A stretch of 64,000 nt of DNA from positions 8,010,501 to 8,074,500 of the forward strand of contig NZ_JACHMB010000001.1 of assembly GCF_014204795.1 (NCBI RefSeq), given 5' to 3'. The position numbers were made by a program, and so were the translations under genes. Source of the DNA: Nonomuraea jabiensis (GTDB lineage: Bacteria > Actinomycetota > Actinomycetes > Streptosporangiales > Streptosporangiaceae). The notes below the pieces were generated by a model. It searched no databases. It was not told the DNA's origin and saw nothing but the letters and a program-made list of their open reading frames with translations. Below, one piece after another: positions 32,407 to 42,399 of this stretch. Each line of letters opens with the position of its first letter. Within the stretch, counting starts at the first letter, position 1.

Positions 32407-33341
32407 CGCTTTACCTGATCAAACGCCTGGCGGTGCTCGTCGCGAGCACCGCCGTGGCGGGCGTGGTGGTGTTCGCGTTCATGGCGCTGCTGCCCGGCGA
32501 CCCGGCGGAGGTCGCGCTCGGCGTGAACGCCACGCCCGACGCGGTGGCGGCGCTGCGCAAGCAGTTCGGCACCGACCGGCCGCCCGTGGTGCAGTTCTTC
32601 GACTGGTTCGGCGGGCTCCTGCACGGCGACTTCGGCACCTCGTACGTGACCAGCTCGCCCATCGGCCCGCAGATCAGCGACCGGCTCGGCGTCACGGCCG
32701 TGCTGGTGCTCGGCGGGATGGTCGTGGCGCTGGTCATCGCGGTTCCGCTCGGCACGTTCGCGGCCGTGCACCACCGCAACCCGCTCGGGGCGGCCATCAG
32801 CGCGCTCAGCCAGGTCGGCATCGCGATCCCGGCGTTCCTGGCGGGCATCCTGCTGGTGTTCGTGTTCGCGGTGCAGGCCCAGGTGCTGCCGTCCGGCGGC
32901 TACGTGCCGATCGCCGAGGACCCGGCGCAGTGGCTGCTCAGCCTGCTGCTGCCGTGGCTGTCGCTCGGCCTCGTGCAGGGCGCGGTCCTGACCCGGTACG
33001 TGCGCAGCGCCGTGCTCGACGTGATGCGCGAGGACTACCTGCGCACGGCCCGCGCCAAGGGCCGGGGCAGCACCGGCGCCCTGTGGCGGCACGGCCTGCG
33101 CAACGCCTCGATCCCCGTCGTCACCGTACTCGGCCTGCAACTGGCCACGCTGCTGATCGGCGCGGTCGTGGTCGAGCGGGTCTTCGTCATCCCCGGGCTC
33201 GGCGACCTGCTGCTCAACGGCGTCGCCGGGCGTGACCTGCTGCTCGTCCAAGGTGTGGTGATGGTGCTGGTGGCGGCCGTCCTGCTGATCAACTTCGTGG
33301 TGGACGTGGCCTACCGCGTGCTCGATCCGAGGCTGCGATGA
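32403..33341 (+). CDS. Dipeptide-type ABC permease (DppB-like)
   Basis: A 312-residue permease with six TM helices. N-terminus LYLIKRLAVLVASTAVAGVVVFAF; the coupling helix region is EDYLRTARAKGRG, with the C-terminal FVIPGLGDLLLNGVAGRDLLLVQ typical of DppB/OppB. GTG start overlapping the binding-protein stop (GTGA). Forms the channel with the following DppC-like subunit. Confidence 0.93.
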   Translation: MTLYLIKRLAVLVASTAVAGVVVFAFMALLPGDPAEVALGVNATPDAVAALRKQFGTDRPPVVQFFDWFGGLLHGDFGTSYVTSSPIGPQISDRLGVTAVLVLGGMVVALVIAVPLGTFAAVHHRNPLGAAISALSQVGIAIPAFLAGILLVFVFAVQAQVLPSGGYVPIAEDPAQWLLSLLLPWLSLGLVQGAVLTRYVRSAVLDVMREDYLRTARAKGRGSTGALWRHGLRNASIPVVTVLGLQLATLLIGAVVVERVFVIPGLGDLLLNGVAGRDLLLVQGVVMVLVAAVLLINFVVDVAYRVLDPRLR

Positions 33342-34171
33342 AGGGCCGGATGAACGCCGGGCTGCTGGTCGGCGGCGTGCTCGTCGGGCTCGTGGCCCTG
33401 GCGGCGGTGGTGTCGTTCTTCTGGACGCCGCACGACCCGACGCTCGTGGACGCGGCGCGCAAGTTGCGGCAGCCGGGCGGCGGCTACCTGCTGGGGGCCG
33501 ACAAGTTCGGCCGCGACACCTTCAGCCAGCTCATGGTCGGCGCCCGGACCACGCTCTACGTGGGCATCGTGGCCGTCGGCATCGCCGCCGTCATCGGCAC
33601 GCCGCTCGGCATGATCGCCGGGATGACGCCGCGCGGCTGGCTCTCCGAGCTGATCATGCGGGTCAACGACCTGGTGTTCGCGTTCCCGGCGCTGCTGCTG
33701 GCCGTCATGCTCGGCGCCGTCTACGGGCCGGGCACGCTCACCGCGATGATCGCGATCGGCGTGGCCACCGTGCCCGCGTTCGCCCGGGTGGCCCGCGCCG
33801 CCACCCTCCAGGTCATGGTGACCGACTACATCCTGGCCGCCAGGGCCGCCGGGCGGCGCCGCCCGGCCATCGCGATGCGCCACGTGCTGCCGAACATCGG
33901 CTCCGTGCTCATCGTCCAGGCGTCGGTGTCGTTCGCGATCGCGATCCTGGCCGAGGCGGCGCTGTCGTTCCTCGGCTTCGGCACCCGCCCGCCCGTCCCG
34001 TCGTGGGGGCGGATGCTGCAGGAGTCGCAGGAGCTGCTGTTCTCGACCCCGCGCCTGGCGCTCTGGCCCGGCCTGGCGATCGCGCTCGCGGTGCTCGGCT
34101 TCAACCTCCTCGGGGACGGCCTGCGCGACTACCTCGATCCGAAGCTCAGGAGGGTCCGTGCTGAAGGTTGA
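33338..34171 (+). CDS. Dipeptide-type ABC permease (DppC-like)
   Basis: A 277-residue permease. LLGADKFGRDTFSQLMVGARTTLYVG near the N-terminus and DYILAARAAGRRRPAIAMRHVLPN (coupling region) mark a DppC/OppC subunit; the tail FNLLGDGLRDYLDPKLRR is the family standard. ATG overlaps the DppB stop by 4 nt, and its 3' end overlaps the first ATPase gene by 14 nt. Confidence 0.94.
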   Translation: MKGRMNAGLLVGGVLVGLVALAAVVSFFWTPHDPTLVDAARKLRQPGGGYLLGADKFGRDTFSQLMVGARTTLYVGIVAVGIAAVIGTPLGMIAGMTPRGWLSELIMRVNDLVFAFPALLLAVMLGAVYGPGTLTAMIAIGVATVPAFARVARAATLQVMVTDYILAARAAGRRRPAIAMRHVLPNIGSVLIVQASVSFAIAILAEAALSFLGFGTRPPVPSWGRMLQESQELLFSTPRLALWPGLAIALAVLGFNLLGDGLRDYLDPKLRRVRAEG

Positions 34172-35040
34172 GGGGCTGACGGTACGGGCCGGCTCGCTGG
34201 AGCTCGTACACGAGGTGTCGTTCGCGATCGGGCCCGGCGAGCGGGTCGGGCTGATCGGCGAGTCCGGGTCCGGCAAGTCGCTGACCGCGCTGTCGCTCAT
34301 GGGCCTGCTCCCCGAGGGCGTCACCGCCTCGGGCACGGCCACGATGGGCGCGAACGACCTGGTCGGCGTGCCCGAGAGCCGGCTGAAGCGGCTGCGCGGC
34401 CAGGAGGTCTCCATGGTCTTCCAGGAGCCCATGACCGCGCTCAACCCGCTCATGCGCATCGGCGCCCAGGTCGCCGAGGTCATGACCCTGCACGGCACGC
34501 CGCGCGCGCAGGCCCGGGAGAAGGCGCTCGACCTGCTGGAACGCGTCCGCCTGCCCGAACCTGCGCAGATCGCCCGCGCGTACCCGCACCAGCTCTCCGG
34601 CGGCCAGCGCCAGCGCGTCATGCTCGCCATCGCCCTGGCCAACGGGCCGAGCCTGCTCATCTGCGACGAGCCCACCACGGCGCTCGACGTCACCGTGCAG
34701 AAGCAGATGCTGGAGCTGATCGCCGAGGTCGCGCCCGCGCTGCTGTTCATCACCCACGACCTCGCCGTCGTGGCGTCGGTGTGCGAGCGGGTCCTGGTCA
34801 TGTACGGGGGACGCGTCGTCGAGAGCGGCCCCATCCGCGAGGTCTTCACCCGGCCCCGCCACCGCTACACCGAGGGCCTGCTGGCCGCCTCCAGGCTCAC
34901 CCCGCGCGGCACCCGGCTGCCCACCATCAAGGGCAGCGTCCCGCCGGCCGGGCAGTTCCCCGGCGGCTGCGTCTTCCGCAACCGCTGCCCGCACGCCACC
35001 CCCGAGTGCGAGACCGTACCCGCGCTGACAGGAGACGGCC

Positions 35041-35837
<797 letters not shown>

Positions 35838-35841
<4 letters not shown>

Positions 35842-37010
35842 TCGACGTCGATGCCGACGGAGTGGTGGGGTTCACCCAGGCGCTGGTGCGGATCCCCAGC
35901 ACCAACGACCCCGGCCGGCGGGAGCGGGCCGCCGCCGAGCTGGTGGCCGCCAAGATGCGGGAGTGGGGCTGGGAGCACACCGTGTACGAGGTGGAGCCGG
36001 ACCGGCCGAACGTGGTGGCCGTGGTCGAGGGCGGCGGCGGTCCCGGGCCGACCCTGATGTTCGAGGGCCACACGGACGTGGTGACCGAGGGCGACCTGTC
36101 CACCTGGACCGTGGACCCGTTCGGCGGGGAGATCCGTGACGGGAGGCTGTGGGGGCGGGGCAGCGCGGACATGAAGTCCGGCCTGGCCGCCACCCTCTAC
36201 GCCACCCGCGCCCTGCAGCTGGCTGGACCGTTCCCCGGGCGGATCAAGGTGTGCGCGCTGGCCGACGAGGAAGGTCTCATGATCGGCGCGCACCACTTCG
36301 TCTCCGAGGGGCTGACCGCCGACGTGGACGGCGCGATCGTCGCCGAGCCCGAGGCGGGCGAGATCTGCGCGGTGGCCAAGGGCGCGCTGCGGCTGCGCGT
36401 CGACTTCGCCGGCAAGATGGCGCACGGCGCCATGCCGCAGCACGGCCGCAACCCCCTCCCCGCCGTGGGCTCGCTGCTGGTGGGGCTGGGGTCGCTGCAG
36501 GAGGAGCTGCAGGGCCGGCACCCGGCGCACGAGCACCTCGGCGAGGTGTACGTGACGCCGACCGTGCTGCGGGCCGGCTCCGAGGAACAGGTGAACGTGA
36601 TCCCGGCGGCCGCCTCGGTGTTCGTGGACGTGCGGACGATCCCCGGGGTCGAGCACAAGCTGATCGCCGACCGGGTGGCCGCGCTCGCCTCCTACGACGG
36701 GATCGCCGCCGAGGTGTCGGTGCTGGTGGACCGGCCGCCGGTGGACGTGCCCGTGTCGGACCCGGTGGTGGCCGCGCTGGCCGCCGCCCACCGTACCGTC
36801 ACCGGCTCGGAGCCCGTCTACGGCGGGGTGCCGGGGTCGACGGACGGGACCGTGCTGACGCACTGGGGCGGGATCCCGTCCGTGGTGTACGGGCCGGGCG
36901 GGAAGTGGATCGCGCACCAGGCGGACGAGTTCGTGGAGGTGGCCGAGATCGTCCAGTGCACCCGAGTGTTCGCCGAGGCGGCCCGGCGCTTCCTCAGCGG
37001 GGACTTCTGA
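35838..37010 (+). CDS. M20 family metallohydrolase (ArgE/DapE-like)
   Basis: A 390-residue di-zinc peptidase/deacylase. Metal ligands and catalytic residues are in place: His in MFEGHTDVV, bridging Asp in WGRGSADMKSG, catalytic Glu pair in ADEEGLMIG, Glu in IVAEPEAG, and the last His in WIAHQADEFVE; the dimerisation lid starts at FAGKMAHGAMPQHGRNP. TTG 35838 overlaps the ATPase stop (TTGA) and has GGAGGG upstream. It would hydrolyse an N-acyl or peptide bond in the imported compound, in the cytoplasm. Specific substrate unknown. Confidence 0.92.
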
Positions 37011-38170
37011 TGCTTCCTGGACCCTCCAACTCGCTGATGGACGTGGCCGGGCTCCGGGTCGGCCACGCGCAGCGGGTCGGCGGCGGTTACCGCACGGGCA
37101 CCACCGTCGTCCTGGCCCCGCCTTCGGGGGCCGTGGCGGGGGTGGACGTGCGGGGGGCCGCTCCCGGGACCCGCGAGACCGAGCTGCTGGATCCGCGCAA
37201 CCTGGTGTCGCGCGTGCATGCCGTGGTGCTGACGGGCGGGAGCGCGTACGGGCTGTCGGCGGCGTGTGGGGTGGTGGAGCGGCTGGCGGACGCGGGCATC
37301 GGGTACCCGGTGGCCGGCGGGGTGGTGCCCATCGTGCCGGCGGCGGTCATCTTCGACCTGGGGCGCGGTGGCACGTTCCGCGCCGTCCCGGACGCCACCT
37401 TCGGCACCGCCGCCTACGACGCCGCCTGCCAAGGGACCGTAGCCACGGACGGCGGGGCGGTTGCTCTTCCGCCGTCCGTGGCGGGGGTCCCTTGGGGGAG
37501 AAGCGGGACGGGATCGCCGAACGGCGGGACGGGCGCGCCCGGCGGGTCGCCGGATGGCGGGACGGACGCGCCCGGCTGGTCGCTCGACGGTGGGGTGGGG
37601 AGTGGGTCGGTCGGGGCCGGGGTCGGGGCGCGGGCCGGGGGGCTGGCCGGAGGGGTGGGGACGGCGAGCGTCGTCCTGCCCGGCGGCGCCACCGTGGCGG
37701 CCCTGGTCGTCGCCAACCCCGTAGGCTCGGTCCTCGACCCCCGGGACGGCACCCTCGCCGGCGCCAGGTACGGCCTGCCGGGCGAGTTCGACCACCTCCA
37801 GCCCCCGCTGCAGGCCGAGATCGACGCCTGGCGCCCGCAGAACGCCCCCTCCTTCAACACCACCATCGGCGTGGTGGCCACCGACCTCACCCTCACCAAG
37901 GCCCAGTGCGGCAAGCTCGCCGCGGTCGCCCACGACGGCCTGGCCCGGGCGATCAGGCCGGCCCACACCATGACCGACGGCGACACGATCTTCGGCCTGG
38001 CCACCTGCGCCGGCCCCGAGCCCGACCACGACACCCTGCAGGAGGTCCTGGCGGCGGCGGCCGACGTGTTCAGCCGTGCCATCGCGCACGCCGTCCTCGC
38101 CGCCACCGGCCACGAGGACGCGCCCGCCTACCTCGACGTGTTCCCCAGCGCCCAACGGAAGCAGACATGA
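37010..38170 (+). CDS. P1 family (DmpA-like) aminopeptidase with an in-frame insertion
   Basis: A 386-residue member of the P1/DmpA Ntn-hydrolase-like family, which self-cleaves and removes D- or beta-amino acids or amide groups. Conserved parts: LRVGHAQ, VLTGGSAYGL and NTTIGVVATDLTLTK, where a Thr would be the autocleavage nucleophile, followed by the TMTDGDTIFGLATC tail. Between AAYDAACQ and GSGSVGAGVGARAG there is an extra, Gly/Pro-rich block of about 55 residues, not usual in the family and encoded in part by a large inverted repeat (37429-37495). The insertion keeps the frame and falls before the nucleophile, so activity may be retained. ATG overlaps the M20 stop by 1 nt. Confidence 0.87.
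   Translation: MLPGPSNSLMDVAGLRVGHAQRVGGGYRTGTTVVLAPPSGAVAGVDVRGAAPGTRETELLDPRNLVSRVHAVVLTGGSAYGLSAACGVVERLADAGIGYPVAGGVVPIVPAAVIFDLGRGGTFRAVPDATFGTAAYDAACQGTVATDGGAVALPPSVAGVPWGRSGTGSPNGGTGAPGGSPDGGTDAPGWSLDGGVGSGSVGAGVGARAGGLAGGVGTASVVLPGGATVAALVVANPVGSVLDPRDGTLAGARYGLPGEFDHLQPPLQAEIDAWRPQNAPSFNTTIGVVATDLTLTKAQCGKLAAVAHDGLARAIRPAHTMTDGDTIFGLATCAGPEPDHDTLQEVLAAAADVFSRAIAHAVLAATGHEDAPAYLDVFPSAQRKQT
37429..37495. repeat. Inverted repeat inserted inside the P1 peptidase gene
   Basis: Two 27-bp arms (37429-37455 and 37469-37495) match except for three central bases (GTA against CCC) around a 13-nt loop. Ends are CCAAGGGACC and GGTCCCTTGG. The right arm is related to the repeats at 29939 and 30015 and shares GGTCCCTTGGGGGAG with 29954-29968. 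It encodes residues that are absent from typical P1 peptidases, which suggests insertion of a mobile palindromic repeat. Confidence 0.85.
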
Positions 38171-39597
38171 GCATCGACATCGCATGGCCGTCCGGCCTGC
38201 CCATCGGCGACGGATGGGTGGAGACGGCGCAGACCGACGACGTCACCTTCCCGTACGACGGCTCTCTCGTGGCCACCGCCCCGAGGGGCGACGCCGGCCT
38301 CGCCCGGCGGGCCGTGGACGCGGCCCTGGCCGTGGCGCCCGCCATGGCGGCGCTCCCGTCGCACGCCCGCCGCGCCGCCCTCATGAAGGCCCACGACGCG
38401 CTCGCCGCCAACCGGGAGGAGTTCGAGCGGCTGCTCGTCCTCGAGACCGGCAAACCCCTGGTCGACTGCAAGGTCGAGGTCGCCAGGACGCTCGTCACGC
38501 TGGCCACGGCCGCCGAGGAGGTCGCCAGGCTGCACGGCGAGACCGTGCCGCTCGACCTGCTGCCCTCGGGCGAGGGGCTGGTGGGGTTCTGGACGCGCCG
38601 CCCGATCGGCGTGGTCGTCGGGATCACCGGCTTCAACTATCCGCTGCTCCTCGCCGCCCACAAGATCGCCCCGGCCGTGGCGGCGGGCTGCCCCGTGATC
38701 GTCAAGCCCGCGCCCGCGACCCCGCTGGCCACGCTCTGGCTCGTGCACCTCATCCGGTCGGCGGACGCGCTCCCCCCGGCCGCCGTGCAGCTCGTCACCG
38801 GGGACGTCGAGGTCGGCAGGACGCTGGTGGAGGACCGGCGGATCGGCGCCGTCTCGTTCACCGGCTCGGCCGCCGCCGGGCACGCCATCGCCCGCAACGC
38901 CGCCCCCACCAAGGTCCTGCTGGAGCTGGGGTCGAACGCGGCACTCGTCGTGGCGGCCGACGCCGACCTGGAGGCCGCCGCCGACGCGGTCGTGCGCGGC
39001 GGTTACTACGCCTCCGGCCAGGCGTGCATCTCCGTCCAGCGGGTACTGGTCGAGGAGCCCGTACGCGAGCAGTTCGTGTCCCTGCTGGCCGACCGCGTCA
39101 AGAACGTCACGGTCGGCGACCCCCGCCTGCCGGAGACCCGCGTCGCCCCGCTCATCGACGAGGCCGCCACGGACCGCGTGCTGGAGTGGATCGCCGAATC
39201 GGGGGGCGAGACGGTCACGGGCGGGCACCGCGACGGCCGGGCCATCGCGCCGACCGTGCTCGCGGGCGTCGGTGACGGGGCCGCCGCCTGGGACGAGGAG
39301 ATCTTCGGGCCGGTGGTGTGCGTGCGCCCGGTGCCCGACCTCGACGCCGCCTTCGCCGCCGTCAACGAGTCGAGGTACGGCCTGCACGCCTCGGTGTTCA
39401 CCCGGTCGCTGGCCACGGCGTTCGCGGCCATCGAGCGGATCGAGGCCGGGGGAGTGGTGGTCAACGAGGTGCCGGGGTTCCGGGCGGACAACATGCCGTA
39501 CGGCGGCGTGAAGGACTCCGGGATCGGGCGCGAGGGGCCCCGCTTCGCCATCGAGGAGCTGACGGTGACCAGGATGGCGATCATCCGGCCCGCCTAG
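38167..39597 (+). CDS. NAD(P)-dependent aldehyde dehydrogenase
   Basis: A 476-residue ALDH, closest in style to succinate-semialdehyde or benzaldehyde/vanillin dehydrogenases. FNYPLLLAAHKIAPAVAAGC and VIVKPAPATPL form the cofactor site, Glu253 in VLLELGSNAA is the general base and Cys287 in SGQACISVQRV the nucleophile; the C-terminal MPYGGVKDSGIGREG is intact. ATG overlaps the P1 peptidase stop (ATGA). As the last gene of the operon it probably oxidises an aldehyde released from the imported, hydrolysed compound, for example a semialdehyde from an omega-amino acid (inference). Confidence 0.92.
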   Translation: MSIDIAWPSGLPIGDGWVETAQTDDVTFPYDGSLVATAPRGDAGLARRAVDAALAVAPAMAALPSHARRAALMKAHDALAANREEFERLLVLETGKPLVDCKVEVARTLVTLATAAEEVARLHGETVPLDLLPSGEGLVGFWTRRPIGVVVGITGFNYPLLLAAHKIAPAVAAGCPVIVKPAPATPLATLWLVHLIRSADALPPAAVQLVTGDVEVGRTLVEDRRIGAVSFTGSAAAGHAIARNAAPTKVLLELGSNAALVVAADADLEAAADAVVRGGYYASGQACISVQRVLVEEPVREQFVSLLADRVKNVTVGDPRLPETRVAPLIDEAATDRVLEWIAESGGETVTGGHRDGRAIAPTVLAGVGDGAAAWDEEIFGPVVCVRPVPDLDAAFAAVNESRYGLHASVFTRSLATAFAAIERIEAGGVVVNEVPGFRADNMPYGGVKDSGIGREGPRFAIEELTVTRMAIIRPA

Positions 39598-39631
39598 CCG
39601 GTGCCGGGGCGACGGTCGCCGATCCCGACGG

Positions 39632-40534
39632 CTACAACCGTCCCGAGGCCTTCGACGGCCTCTTCTCTGCCTGACCGGTACGGGTGGCGGGCCTGGGGCG
39701 CCGGGCGGGGGCGTCGTGGGGGCGGGTGAGGCGGGCTTGGCGGGCGGCCTTGAAGGGCTCGGGCAGGATGCGGTTGGCCAGCCTGGTGAGCTTGGTGGCC
39801 AGGTCACCGCCGACCACGGCGTCCTTGCCGGCCATCAGGGCGCGAAAGCCCTGGGCGGCGACCTGGACGCGGCTGTTCTTCCGCGCGCCGGGGCCCAGCC
39901 GGGTGTCGTTCATGCCGGCGCGGGCGTGGAAGTCGCTGTCGGTCGCGCCGGGCAGCAGCACGGTCACGGTGACGCCTGGGGCGCGATCCTTCAGTTCCTG
40001 ACGCAGCGACTCGGCGAACATGTAGGTGAAGGCCCGCGTGGGCCCGTACACGGTCTCGTACGGGGTCGGGGTCGTCGCGGAGATGGACGAGGTGATGAGG
40101 ATCCTGCCGGTGCCGTGCTCGGCCATGTGCCGCACGACGGGCTTGGCCAGGGTGACGACGGAGGTGGCGTTGAGGGCGATGAGGTCGAGCTCGTCGTCCA
40201 GGTCGGTGTCGAGGAACGCGCCGCCCAGGCTGCGCCCGGCGTTCAGCACGGCCGCCTCCAGTCGCCGGCCGGTGTCCTGGACCGCCTGCCAGACGGCTCG
40301 CACGCCGTCGCGGTCGGCCAGGTCGGCCTGCACCGGCACCACCTGGGCGCCGTATCGCGCGAAGTCGTCGGCGATGCGGTGGATCCTGTCGCTGTGGCCG
40401 GTGGCGACCAGGTCGTAGCCGTCACGGGCGAACAGCAGGGCGAGCTGGTAGCCGATACCGGACGACGCCCCGGTGACCAGCGCCAGCGGGCGCGTGGAAC
40501 GGTCGTGGCCGGGCCGGCCGCGGGTGGTGCTCAT
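39632..40534 (-). CDS. Short-chain dehydrogenase/reductase
   Basis: A 300-residue SDR. The cofactor motif TGASSGIG is near residues 21-28, the NAG motif in AAVLNAGRS, and a catalytic Ser in ITSSISA. The expected YxxxK reads YGPTRAF: the Tyr is present but the Lys position is Arg, which may lower or alter activity. The C-terminal 40 residues are Pro/Arg-rich and run past the normal end. Its ATG overlaps the stop of the XRE regulator gene (ATGA), forming a two-gene unit; MmyB-type regulators commonly sit with the SDR they control. Confidence 0.87.
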   Translation of the reverse strand: MSTTRGRPGHDRSTRPLALVTGASSGIGYQLALLFARDGYDLVATGHSDRIHRIADDFARYGAQVVPVQADLADRDGVRAVWQAVQDTGRRLEAAVLNAGRSLGGAFLDTDLDDELDLIALNATSVVTLAKPVVRHMAEHGTGRILITSSISATTPTPYETVYGPTRAFTYMFAESLRQELKDRAPGVTVTVLLPGATDSDFHARAGMNDTRLGPGARKNSRVQVAAQGFRALMAGKDAVVGGDLATKLTRLANRILPEPFKAARQARLTRPHDAPARRPRPATRTGQAEKRPSKASGRL

Positions 40535-41427
40535 GAGGTGCTCCTGTCGGTAGGTACCGCGTTGTCGGCGCCCGCTCCGCCGGTGGCGGGATCAGCGCTC
40601 CAACTGGCCAGAAGCCTCCAGGCGTCCTGGGATGCCTGATCCTGGGCGGGCAGATAGAGAAACAGCGTCTGGTCGTCCTCACCGGGCATGGTGAAGGCCT
40701 GGTAGTCGATGGACACCGGCCCGACGACCGGGTGACGGAAGCGTTTGTGGCCGAAGGTGCGGTCCAGCACCTTGTGGTCGGCCCACCAGCGGCGGAAGTG
40801 ATCGCTCTTCATCGACAACTCGCCGACCAGTTCGGCGGTGCGGGTGTCGTCGGGGTGGCGGCCGGCGTCCAGCCGCAAGATCGCCGTCATCTCCGAGGCG
40901 ATCTGCTCCCAGTCCATGTAAAGCTCGCGGGCGGCCGGGTCCAGGATGATCCAGCGGGTCAGGTTGCGCTCCCGGAAGGGCATGGCGTCGAAGTCGGCCA
41001 TCAGCACCCGGCACAGGTGATTGGTGGCCAGGACGTCTCCCCGTCGGCCGAGGATGAACCCCGCCTGGTCGGTGAAGGAGTCCAGGAAGCGGCGCAGGCC
41101 CGGCCGGACCCGCTGGACCACGGGCGGGGCGCGGCGGACCCGGCCCGTCTGCGGCCGTACCAGGTCGGACAGGTGGGCGCGCTCGGCGTCGTCCAGCCGC
41201 AGCGCCGCGGCGACCGCCTCCAGCACGCTCGGCGATGGGCTGATCTGGCGGCCCTGCTCCAGACGCGTGTAGTAATCGGTGCTCACCCCGGCGAGCTGGG
41301 CGACCTCTTCCCGCCGCAGGCCGGGCACGCGCCGGTAGGCGCCGCGCTGGGGCAGTCCTGCCGACTCCGGGCTGATCCGGGCACGGCAGCGGCGCAGAAA
41401 CTCGCTCAGTTCCTGATTGCGTGCCAT
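40531..41427 (-). CDS. XRE regulator with MmyB-like ligand domain
   Basis: A regulator of about 298 residues. Helix-turn-helix of XRE type (RRVPGLRREEVAQLAGVSTDYYTRLEQGR, residues about 33-62) is followed by an MmyB-like domain that binds fatty-acid-like ligands (LDSFTDQAGFILGRRGDVLATN, then NLTRWIILDPAARELY and later LSMKSDHFRRWWADHKV). ATG 41427 or 41436 are both possible starts. It is co-transcribed with the SDR gene. The 41437-41583 spacer has a CCTAGG palindrome in the text TTGTCCTAGGAAG (near 41483-41495), a possible operator. Confidence 0.92.
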   Translation of the reverse strand: MARNQELSEFLRRCRARISPESAGLPQRGAYRRVPGLRREEVAQLAGVSTDYYTRLEQGRQISPSPSVLEAVAAALRLDDAERAHLSDLVRPQTGRVRRAPPVVQRVRPGLRRFLDSFTDQAGFILGRRGDVLATNHLCRVLMADFDAMPFRERNLTRWIILDPAARELYMDWEQIASEMTAILRLDAGRHPDDTRTAELVGELSMKSDHFRRWWADHKVLDRTFGHKRFRHPVVGPVSIDYQAFTMPGEDDQTLFLYLPAQDQASQDAWRLLASWSADPATGGAGADNAVPTDRSTS

Positions 41428-41583
41428 GTCTTTCATCCTGCCTGCGCCGCCGCCCTGCCACCGGCCCGGTAGGGGGGTCGCCTTGTCCTAGGAAGCTGCT
41501 GCCCCCGCAGGTCAACGCCATGCCCAGGTCCCGGATCGCCCCCTCGCCGGCACCGGTGAAGGGGGACGGACGCCCCGACGGGC

Positions 41584-42345
41584 CTAGTTGGGCGGGTCGA
41601 AGCGGCCGTCCACGGCCGTCCAGCCGCCGTCGACGTACAGGACCGAGCCGGTCACGAAGCTGGCCGCGTCGCCGGCCAGGTAGACCACCGCGCCGGCCAT
41701 CTCCTGCGCCGTCGCCCACCGGCCGAGCGCGCTCTTGTTCGCGTACGCGGCGTACCAGTCGGGATTGTCCTTGATCTGCCTGGTCAGCGGCGTCTCCACG
41801 ACGCCGGGCGCGATGGCGTTCACCCGCACCCCGTGCGGCCCGAACTCGGCCGCCGCCGTCCGCAGCAGCTGCACCAGGCCCGCCTTCGTGGCCGAGTAGA
41901 CGCCCTGCCCCGGCTCGGTCACGGACGCGCGGATCGAGGCGAACCCGATGATCGACCCGCGCCCCCGCTCGACCATGCCCGCACCGAAGGCCCGCACCAC
42001 GTCGAACGAGGCCCGCAGGTTCAGCCCCACCACCCGGTCGAACTCCTCGCCGGAGTAGTCGAGCAGCCGCTTGCGGACGTTCGTGGCGGCCGTGAACACC
42101 AGCACGTCGGCGGGCTCCTCCCCGGCGGCCCTCCGCACCTCGGCGGCGTCCAGCACGTCGAGCAGCCGGGCGTCGCCGCCGCACGCGGCGGCGGTCTCCT
42201 CGGCCGAGGCCAGGTCGCGGTCGGCGCACACCACGGAAGCCCCGTGGGCGGCCAGCGCCAGCGCCGCCTCCCGGCCGATCCCGCTCCCCGCCCCGATCAC
42301 CACGGCCCGCCGCCCATCCAGGCGGAACAGCGCGTCATATCCCAT
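41584..42345 (-). CDS. SDR oxidoreductase under the GntR operator
   Basis: A classical SDR of about 253 residues: VVIGAGSGIGREAA (cofactor), a NAG-like site reading FTAATNVRK, the catalytic Ser in FASIRAS and YSATKAG, with the C-terminal TGSVLYVDGGWTAV found in 3-oxoacyl-ACP-reductase or gluconate-dehydrogenase-like members. ATG 42345 lies 7 nt after TAGGGT (42358-42353), so it is leaderless; GTG 42354 is an alternative. A copy of the GntR operator (42362-42380) lies between -10 and the expected -35. It is therefore probably induced with the 30.9-39.6 kb operon and may reduce or oxidise an intermediate of the same pathway. Confidence 0.92.
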   Translation of the reverse strand: MGYDALFRLDGRRAVVIGAGSGIGREAALALAAHGASVVCADRDLASAEETAAACGGDARLLDVLDAAEVRRAAGEEPADVLVFTAATNVRKRLLDYSGEEFDRVVGLNLRASFDVVRAFGAGMVERGRGSIIGFASIRASVTEPGQGVYSATKAGLVQLLRTAAAEFGPHGVRVNAIAPGVVETPLTRQIKDNPDWYAAYANKSALGRWATAQEMAGAVVYLAGDAASFVTGSVLYVDGGWTAVDGRFDPPN

Positions 42346-42361
42346 ACGAGGCACCCTAGCG

Positions 42362-42380
42362 ACTGGTCCGACCAGTGCAC
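42362..42380. promoter_or_regulatory. Second GntR operator copy
   Basis: ACTGGTCCGACCAGTGCAC, identical over 19 bases to 30871-30889. It falls within the promoter spacer of the minus-strand SDR gene, where binding should block RNA polymerase. It links this gene to the regulator at 30069-30821. Confidence 0.85.
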
Positions 42381-42399
42381 CAGGTTGGGGGTCAGCGCG

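Noticed and set aside
30204-33341. A 1045-codon plus-strand open frame across the GntR and binding-protein genes
   Set aside because: Only its last 312 codons (the DppB-like permease) are coding; the rest is out-of-frame reading of other genes.
39598-39674. A short plus-strand stretch encoding VADPDGYNRPEAFDGLF before a stop
   Set aside because: It looks protein-like but is only about 24 codons, overlaps the end of a minus-strand SDR gene and matches nothing I can name.
41437-41583. A small gene in the spacer before the XRE regulator
   Set aside because: The open frames there are arginine/proline-rich shadows. Only a CCTAGG palindrome is notable.
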